Shown here piece by piece: positions 59,701 through 64,000 of a stretch of DNA of 64,000 bases. Every line of letters starts with the position of its first letter. The stretch's first letter is position 1. The DNA is from Alopecurus myosuroides (taxonomy: Eukaryota; Streptophyta; Magnoliopsida; Poales; Poaceae). The notes below the pieces were generated by a model. That model searched no databases. It was not told where the DNA came from and worked only from the letters and a program-made list of their open reading frames with translations. The position numbers and the translations under genes were made by a program. Where the stretch lies: the NCBI GenBank assembly GCA_028641055.1, contig CM054059.1, forward strand, positions 44,962,477 through 45,026,476. Reading direction: 5' to 3'.

Positions 59701-62228
59701 TGACCATGATTTTTCTTACACGGATCCTAGTCCCTCCAATATCTAATCAACTAGAAGATACCCCGCGCGTTGCCGCGGGACTGCTTTAGAGAGTATATTG
59801 TAAACAAAAGTTTATAAGAGAAATGATTTCTATGTGAATATACAAAATTTAATTTATCATAATAGAATTATTAATATAAATAATTGGATGGTTTAAAAAA
59901 TAGAAGTTGTGTAACTTCCATGTATTGATTAATAAATATTAGTAAAAATGACACATACAATTGATTGGTTAGGAGAATTGATGATGTGGATAGTTTGCAT
60001 GTTGAGATAGAAAAATAATTAATGCTTGTTAGTGGGGTTTTTCTTTATAAGAAGTATAGATTAGAAATTCCTACGCTCTCGTGTGTCCTCATCTTGGGCC
60101 CGCCTATTGGCCCCTGTTTGTCAATATCTTTACCACACATATCATTCGCAAAACAAAACAAAACAAAAAAATCTTTACCACACATGGCTGCAAGAATTCT
60201 CTAGCAGTTTGTCAATAATTTTCCAGAACTTCTGAAATGATTATTGTAGTATAAAATCTTGGTGTCTCATAAACTTGGCCTATTCTGGCGAAAACTGAAA
60301 ACAGAACAGTTAATTTTAACTTCACAAAAGGAGAGGTGTCTTTTTCCTGCGAGCTATGCCCATATAGACTGATAGTAGGTACTAATCTATCTTACATGGG
60401 TGTTTAGAGCATCTCCACTCGCGCCCCCCAAAGGCCGTCCCCAAGGTCTTTCCCGTCCGGGCAGCCCCCGAGCGCGTCCAGTCGCGCCCCCCAATGGACC
60501 TTCCGTCCGGACGACCCATGTTCCCGTTTGGAAGCCCAGCCCAACCCCGCCGCGTAGAGGCTCTCGTGAGGCTCCGTACGGGAAGAAACGGTCGCGTGGC
60601 GCCTGCGGGCCCACCCCGTTAGTGAGACGGACCCGCAGTCAAAGCGGCGCCCCGGTCTTCGTCTTCTCCTCCGCGCCGCCTCAGTGAGCCGTCGCTTCAG
60701 CGAGTCGCGTCGCTTCCCCACGCGGCCACCGGAGTTAATGCGTGCGCGGCCCTTTGGCTTGCCACGCCGGGTATAAATGGGGTCCTTCCAGCGCCGCCCC
60801 CGCCATACTGCTCCCTTCTCGTCTCCCGCCGTCCTCGCCGCACTACTCGCCTCTCTCCGATGGACCCCCTCGCCGCCAACGGCTTCCCATGCCGCTCCCT
60901 ACTCAAGCACCAGGCGCGCGCTCTCTTTGCCGCATGGTACCCGTGCCCGCCGAACATGCGCGTCGGGCACGGGTTCACCATCGGACGTGCCGGCGTCCCC
61001 ATCCCGGACGTGCCCAATATGAGCGACGCCTCCTGGGGCGCGGAGGAGCTCGCCCAATTCTACGAGAAGCTCAGCCCCGAGCAGCGCGCGACCCCGCCTG
61101 GGACCCGGTGAGCACGACACTCTACGAGAAGGCGTTCAAGCGCATCCACCCGCCTTCGAGCGCAATAAGTACGGGCGCAACGCATTCTAGGCGCAGAAGG
61201 ACTTCTCCATCGACTTCATCATGGCGCACGTCGCCGCCGGCGACAGGCCGCGCCTCCCGTGGCTGGCCCCACTATCTAGGACCCAGACGCCCTCCTCCTC
61301 TCTCTCCCGTTCTTCCTCCTCCTCCGTCGGCGGGTCCTCGCGCCGCTCCACCCCGATGTTGCGCGTGTCCACGCCGCCGCACGTCAAGCAGGAGCCGCGC
61401 TCTGGCGGCCTACACATCGGGGGCGGCAGCAGTGCCCAGTCCGCCCACCGCCGCCCGGCGCCGCCGCTACGCATGCCCAAGCAGGAGCCGGGGCTGGAGC
61501 GCCCCCTCACCCTCTACGAGCAATTGCAGGCGCTCCAGGCGGCGTCGGCGACGGATGACGACCCGGAGGGCGTCCGGGCGGCGTTCCTCGAGTACTACAA
61601 CACCCTTTCCGCTCTGCCCGTCGCGGCGGCGCGCACGTGGTCCGTCATCGACACGGCGGCGATGGCTGGCGCGCCGCTGATCGACCTCGACCCGCCAGCG
61701 ACGAACGACGACGAGACGGGGCCGAGCCACTGGGGGCGCCGGCGACGATGACGTGTTCAACTAGTGAACACGTCGGTTTTAGTTTATTTTCGTTTAAATT
61801 TCACTCATCAAAAATTGAATGAAATCGTCGTTTCAAATCAAACGTGTTTTTTTTTTGGGTCTCCAGTTGGGGATGCGAGTGGTCAGCCGCCCCCCCTCCC
61901 CCTCCCCGACGGCGCCACGCCGTCCGAAAGAGCCTCGTCGATCCGGCAACCAGAAGCCGTGAGTGGAGATGCTCTTATGAAGAGGTTCTAAACAGCTCGA
62001 GTCATTGCGTGCAGCGAAAGGTGCATGTCCCTTCTAGTAGTACACTATTCCTACATAACATGCATGTGCATGTGTAGTGTGTAGAGGGAGTAGAGACGGT
62101 GAACCTCTGAGGTACTGGAGGAGGGTGAGGTGGGCGAGGCCGTCGGGGAGCTGGCGGCGGACGCCATTGACGTAGATGACCGCCTCGTCGGACCAGTCCA
62201 CTGTCCCATCCTCCGCAGTCTTCGCCAT
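38844..62228 (-). CDS. XDH: xanthine dehydrogenase, 14 exons, one frame break in exon 4
   Basis: Exons on the minus strand: 62228-62105, 55872-55773, 55036-54928, 48143-46648, 44707-44465, 44350-44036, 43704-43465, 43000-42716, 42632-42411, 41633-41472, 41378-41244, 40270-40034, 39905-39732, 39086-38844. All introns are GT-AG. The enzyme oxidises hypoxanthine to xanthine and xanthine to urate with NAD+, as a soluble homodimer in purine breakdown. Domain order is two [2Fe-2S] clusters, FAD, molybdopterin. The ATG at 62228 follows a TATA box by about 90 bp. Expected length is near 1363 residues, close to plant XDH (about 1360-1370). The sequence is XDH rather than aldehyde oxidase, as judged by the [20 protein letters not shown] start and [13 protein letters not shown]. 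Exon 4 is 1496 nt, one base over a multiple of three short of phase, with stops in both flanking frames near 47602. Confidence 0.93.
45000..45600. repeat. possible LINE-derived insert in XDH intron 4
   Basis: A GC-richer block within the AT-rich 1.94-kb intron 4. It has GGCGAGGCTACC / TCTTCAAGTTAG text and a GATGTAATCTTTATCATG ... GAACCTTTATAAT tail of the style seen at grass LINE 3' ends, followed by GAAGAAAATAAAA. No protein domain is readable. Confidence 0.3.
46648..48143 (-). CDS. XDH: XDH exon 4: second [2Fe-2S] and FAD domains, with frame break
   Basis: Starts [18 protein letters not shown] and carries CGFC and CRCTGYRPI, the second cluster, then the linker, then the FAD domain ([30 protein letters not shown]) and the start of the Mo domain ([20 protein letters not shown]). 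The upstream frame meets TAG at 47601-47603; the downstream frame has TAA at 47605-47607. The local text ATTGGTAAGTAGGAGTTG is shorter than the conserved grass segment there. The exon is 1 modulo 3 bases short, best explained by a 7-nt deletion at the cluster II/FAD linker. The result contains a GTAAGT string resembling a splice donor. Confidence 0.9.
48469..48779 (-). repeat. 3' LTR of the Reina-like element
   Basis: On the minus strand TGTTATGACCGG ... GGTTCTACCA. 311 bp, same length as the other LTR. Confidence 0.95.
48725..52052 (-). CDS. pol polyprotein of the Reina-like element (chromodomain frameshifted)
   Basis: An open frame 48867-52052 (1061 codons). Protease: [11 protein letters not shown], Asp at about residue 26. 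[28 protein letters not shown] and the VFFDDILIY active site. RNase [16 protein letters not shown]. Integrase: HHCC finger (HSSGHEG ... CVTCQRNK), then [21 protein letters not shown] and [13 protein letters not shown] with the DDE residues. Then a GDWVWLRL segment and [10 protein letters not shown] before a chromodomain. The chromodomain runs out of frame near 48880 and resumes in another frame (48725-48880: [18 protein letters not shown]). The frame is also open upstream of residue 1 through the zinc knuckle. Confidence 0.95.
48780..48790 (-). other. polypurine tract
   Basis: GCGGGGAGAGA on the minus strand, directly before the 3' LTR. Confidence 0.75.
52053..53386 (-). pseudogene. gag of the Reina-like element, disabled
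   Basis: ATG near 53386 opens an Ala/Pro/Ser-rich N-terminus. The gag core ([20 protein letters not shown], then [16 protein letters not shown]) follows an in-frame TAG near 52843 and changes frame near 52620 before [21 protein letters not shown] CxxC knuckle ([14 protein letters not shown]) leads into the protease frame. Confidence 0.85.
53399..53408 (-). other. primer binding site (tRNA-iMet type)
   Basis: TGGTATCAGC on the minus strand, three bases inside the 5' LTR. Confidence 0.75.
53412..53722 (-). repeat. 5' LTR of the Reina-like element
   Basis: Partner of 48469-48779, with seven differences by direct comparison, all transitions. Confidence 0.95.
53729..54230. mobile_element. hAT-type MITE in XDH intron 3
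   Basis: Ends CCTTTGAAAAAACG and, reverse-complemented, CCTGGTTCAAAAAAGCG; the interior is rich in AAGCGC/GCGCTTA motifs in inverted orientation. The 8-bp duplication ATGGGATC lies at 54231-54238 on the right. On the left it is 48462-48468 plus 53728, split by the Reina-like insertion. No transposase. Confidence 0.75.
54239..54300 (+). other. tRNA-like B-box text, possible SINE remnant
   Basis: AGAGGTCTTGGGTTCAAGTTCC resembles a pol III B box (GGTTCRANTCC) and continues into an A/T-rich run. Removing the two transposons, TGGTGCATGG stands about 35 bp upstream, near where an A box would lie. Weak. Confidence 0.25.
54928..62228 (-). CDS. XDH: XDH exons 1-3: N-terminal [2Fe-2S] domain
   Basis: Exon 1 (62105-62228, 124 nt) encodes the beta-grasp start ending LLQYLR. 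Exon 2 (55773-55872) encodes [20 protein letters not shown], with three cluster cysteines. Exon 3 (54928-55036) holds NACLAPL, with the fourth, and ITVEGIG. Split codons join correctly: G+AT at exon 1/2 and CA+G at exon 2/3. Exon 1 is separated by a 6.2-kb intron full of transposons. Confidence 0.93.
56838..57085. repeat. three diverged copies of about 95 bp
   Basis: GAGGCTAAC(C/T)TCA ... ATCCACCCTCAC(T/A)A(C/T)TTGCTA ... AAAT(G/T)(G/A)ATGTG repeats at about 56838, 56929 and 57013, with moderate divergence. Confidence 0.65.
58530..59080 (-). other. GC-rich segment with 5' leader-like features
   Basis: On the minus strand: a CTCTCTCTCGG pyrimidine-rich leader, several ATGs without a long conserved frame, then AATAAG followed by GTATGG, a usable splice donor at about 58535. 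It is on the XDH strand, 2.7 kb before exon 2. Could be an alternative first exon or a captured gene fragment; sequence alone does not decide. Confidence 0.25.
59751..60060 (-). mobile_element. mini-Helitron, 310 bp
   Basis: On the minus strand it starts TCTATACTTCTTATAAAG (at 60060), ends with a hairpin CCCGCGGCAACGCGCGGG and then GTATCTTCTAG (at 59751), the Helitron TC...CTRR pattern, sitting between A (59750) and T (60061) with no target duplication. The interior is AT-rich and non-coding. Confidence 0.65.
60771..60780 (+). promoter_or_regulatory. TATA box before the captured frame
   Basis: GTATAAATGG, about 85 bp before the ATG at 60860, with a C/T-rich leader between. Confidence 0.5.
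60860..61751 (+). pseudogene. captured gene of unknown function in the Harbinger-like element
   Basis: The frame opens [18 protein letters not shown] and reads to 61111, then must change frame twice (near 61085 and 61155) and cross a TAG near 61190 before continuing in the frame [18 protein letters not shown] to 61751. The C-terminal part has two VKQEP-type motifs ([18 protein letters not shown]) and a short predicted helix ([11 protein letters not shown]). I do not recognise the family. It resembles proteins often carried inside such grass elements. Confidence 0.6.
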
Positions 62229-62315
62229 GAGCAATCGCCTCGATCCGGGCGGAAGAGAGGATGGGGTTGATGGAGGTGGAGCAGCGACGAATCCACCGCA
62301 CGGCTCACCCCACGG

Positions 62316-62325
62316 CTTTTATATC
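62316..62325 (-). promoter_or_regulatory. XDH: XDH TATA box
   Basis: GATATAAAAG on the minus strand, about 90 bp upstream of the ATG at 62228, implying a leader of about 60 nt. Confidence 0.6.
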
Positions 62326-62329
62326 TGTG

Positions 62330-64000
62330 TTTCCGAAATTGCCGTTGTTGCGTCGCGCTCTGTGGTCCCTCTGCCTTTTCTTGCTACTGTTGCAGATAAC
62401 TGATCTGCGGTTATCCGCGGCAGTGCAGCCACGATCATGCAAACAGCGACTGAGTACCCATGATTAAAGAAAGGAAATGCCTTGTCATCAATCAAGGGTC
62501 GTTCCAGTGTTGCACACGCACACAGCAGGTCGCGTCTCCAGCCGTAGCGCGACGCTAGTACTGTTTTGTTTTTCTTTCTCTTTGCCGTAGCGCTTGTTAG
62601 GTCGGTTTCCTAGCTAGGTGGCCAATTACGTACGCTAGCTAGCTTCGGATAGCCTGCCGCATGTCCTGTACGCTCAGGCGCGTGCGGTCACAGCCCTCGT
62701 CGTACAAGCTCCATCGCGCGTGCCTATACCGCCACACGGAACTTAAAAAAAATCAAATAAACAGCTCCTGTTTGGCTGTTTCTTTACGTGCCCAAAGTCT
62801 ATACGTTCTTCGGTCACATGGAATACAAAAAGGACAGTGTTGGACGTCCCCCGATCAAAAAATTTCATCCCCGTGTCTCCATGCTGACACGTGTATCTTT
62901 TTTTTTTGTCCAAATCTATAAATTGCTCTATGTAGCAAAAAAAAAATCCCGCTTTTGCTCCATGCAGCAAGAAACGGTTCACCACAAAAAAGAAAAGGAA
63001 GAAGGTAGACCTTGCCGGAGTTATCGTAGCAACAAAAATCGTACTATTGTAGCAAAAAATTAATTTCACTGGAGACGCTCGCCGGAGAATCCGAGCAAAA
63101 AAATTGTACTTCTATAGCAAACATATAAAACAATTGTAGCAAAAAACAACCTCGTCGGAGATATTGCCGGAGTTCTCGTAGCAAAATATTTGCACAAAAA
63201 TAGCAAAACAAAGAGTATGTAGCAAAATTTCGCCGCCATGTAAAATCACCCATAAACACATGACCCACTGCCGGTCTTCGGGAGCACCGAAGCCAGCCTT
63301 CGCGAGCATCGCCTGAGTGCTAGGGAGCACCTCCCGTGTGGTCGGGCGAGAGGACGGCGCCGGCCTTGGGCCGAGGGAAGGAGCAAGGTGCTAGGCCATA
63401 GGCCGGCGAGGGACCTGGGCCGGCCACTGGTAGCACCTCCGGCAGTCTTGGTACCATCTCCTAGGAGCACTGTCACGCTCCTAGGATCGTGGCGAGAGTA
63501 GCATGGAGGAGGAAGGACAGGGACGGTGAGATCGGGCGGAGGAGCAGCACGGGGGCGACGACGTGCCGGTGGAGGAGCATGACGACGAGCGGGGGCTGGG
63601 AGCTGGCCGGCGGATTTGGGTCGGGTGGAGGCGGAGCAAATGCTAGAGGGGAACGGATGAGCGGAGTAGAGTCGAGAGGAAGAGACAAAGAGATAAGGTT
63701 CATGGTGGGCCTCTCACCCTCGTCTCCTATCGTACGGGACACGCGGCACTCAACGTATCCGGGGGTTCGCGAGACACGATCCCCGGGGGGAACAACAGCG
63801 TTTTCCATACAAAAAATACGAAGTGCAAAACAGAGAATATTATTTTTATATCACGGACATTATATTGTAAATTTTCAGTTTGTCTCAATGCTACGCTCGG
63901 CTTTGGCTCGGTACGTTTTTATGGCTCGGTTTTGCTCGATAAAATTTCCATAATGATCATGAAAGGGCTGCATAGGTCCTTGTGCGCATTGGTTGAAACG
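62330..64000. other. XDH upstream region, no gene supported
   Basis: It contains a run of TAGCAAAA repeats (62930-63230) and a GC-rich stretch (63280-63740) with overlapping low-complexity frames on both strands. Probably promoter-distal sequence and old transposon pieces. Confidence 0.5.
62930..63235 (+). repeat. interspersed (T/C)(G/A)TAGCAAAA repeats
   Basis: About ten copies at 15-45 bp spacing, alternating with GCCGGAG(T/A)T(A/T)-like text. Confidence 0.7.

Larger units (their letters stand above)
55873..59750 (-). other. XDH intron 1, proximal part
   Basis: Mostly AT-rich non-coding sequence, with a local 3-copy repeat (56838-57085) and two GC-rich minus-strand segments (57800-58190 and 58530-59080). 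No host gene in it is supported. Confidence 0.6.
60407..61974 (+). mobile_element. PIF/Harbinger-like element carrying a captured gene fragment
   Basis: The ends are GAGCATCTCCACTCGCG and, reverse-complemented, GAGCATCTCCACTCACG, flanked by TTA on both sides (60404-60406, 61975-61977), the 3-bp duplication of PIF/Harbinger. The GC-rich interior encodes a decayed protein and its own TATA box, and no transposase. It lies in XDH intron 1, opposite strand. Confidence 0.75.

Noticed and set aside
62105..62228. XDH exon 1 as aldehyde oxidase
   Set aside because: The N-terminal wording, [2Fe-2S] context and FAD motif follow XDH and not aldehyde oxidase.
63473..63953. Opposing frames of 111 and 154 codons
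   Set aside because: Composition-driven Arg/Gly-rich text in a GC-rich stretch; no conserved motif.

Overview
This window is nuclear DNA from a grass. It most resembles a Triticeae-type Pooideae genome (wheat, barley, rye or Aegilops relatives): introns with GT-AG borders, a xanthine dehydrogenase close to the grass form, and layers of nested LTR retrotransposons, CACTA, Mutator, hAT, Harbinger, Helitron and Stowaway elements. The species cannot be fixed from sequence alone. Only one ordinary host gene is nearly complete, xanthine dehydrogenase (XDH) on the minus strand. A second host gene, an F-box gene, is a pseudogene split by two DNA transposons.

Layout. 1-13.6 kb: nested Ty3/gypsy fragments, mostly minus strand (a large LTR-like block, an Athila/Sabrina-like gag-protease remnant with primer binding site, and a second gag and LTR with a 70-bp tandem repeat). 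13.6-18.9 kb: LTR fragments and a broken Ty1/copia element. 19.1-19.6 kb: a LINE-type RNase H tail. 19.8-29.7 kb: an F-box pseudogene, interrupted first by a 626-bp hAT element and then by a 7.8-kb Mutator-like element (MULE). The MULE has about 220-bp terminal inverted repeats and a 9-bp target duplication. It carries two convergent genes: a 1108-residue MURA-type transposase with an open frame, and a GRF zinc-finger/coiled-coil protein with one premature stop. A 63-bp hairpin repeat array lies between them. 30.0-31.3 kb: a second, decayed MULE transposase. 31.3-32.1 kb: a copia LTR end and gag. 33.5-37.7 kb: a non-autonomous CACTA element containing a solo LTR and 350-bp tandem repeats. 38.4 kb: a Stowaway MITE.

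XDH occupies 38.8-62.2 kb on the minus strand in 14 exons, nearly all intact. Its long introns hold an LTR retrotransposon of the small chromovirus (Reina-like) type in intron 3. That element landed inside the target duplication of an older hAT MITE. Intron 1 holds a mini-Helitron and a Harbinger-like element with a decayed captured gene. Exon 4 has a frame break equal to 1 modulo 3 missing bases (best read as 7 nt), so this copy is either a recent pseudogene or carries an assembly error.

The most unusual system is the two-gene MULE. Its convergent genes, the same TTAACTGAAT motif repeated inward from both ends inside introns, and the hairpin array at the meeting point form an organised, symmetrical element.
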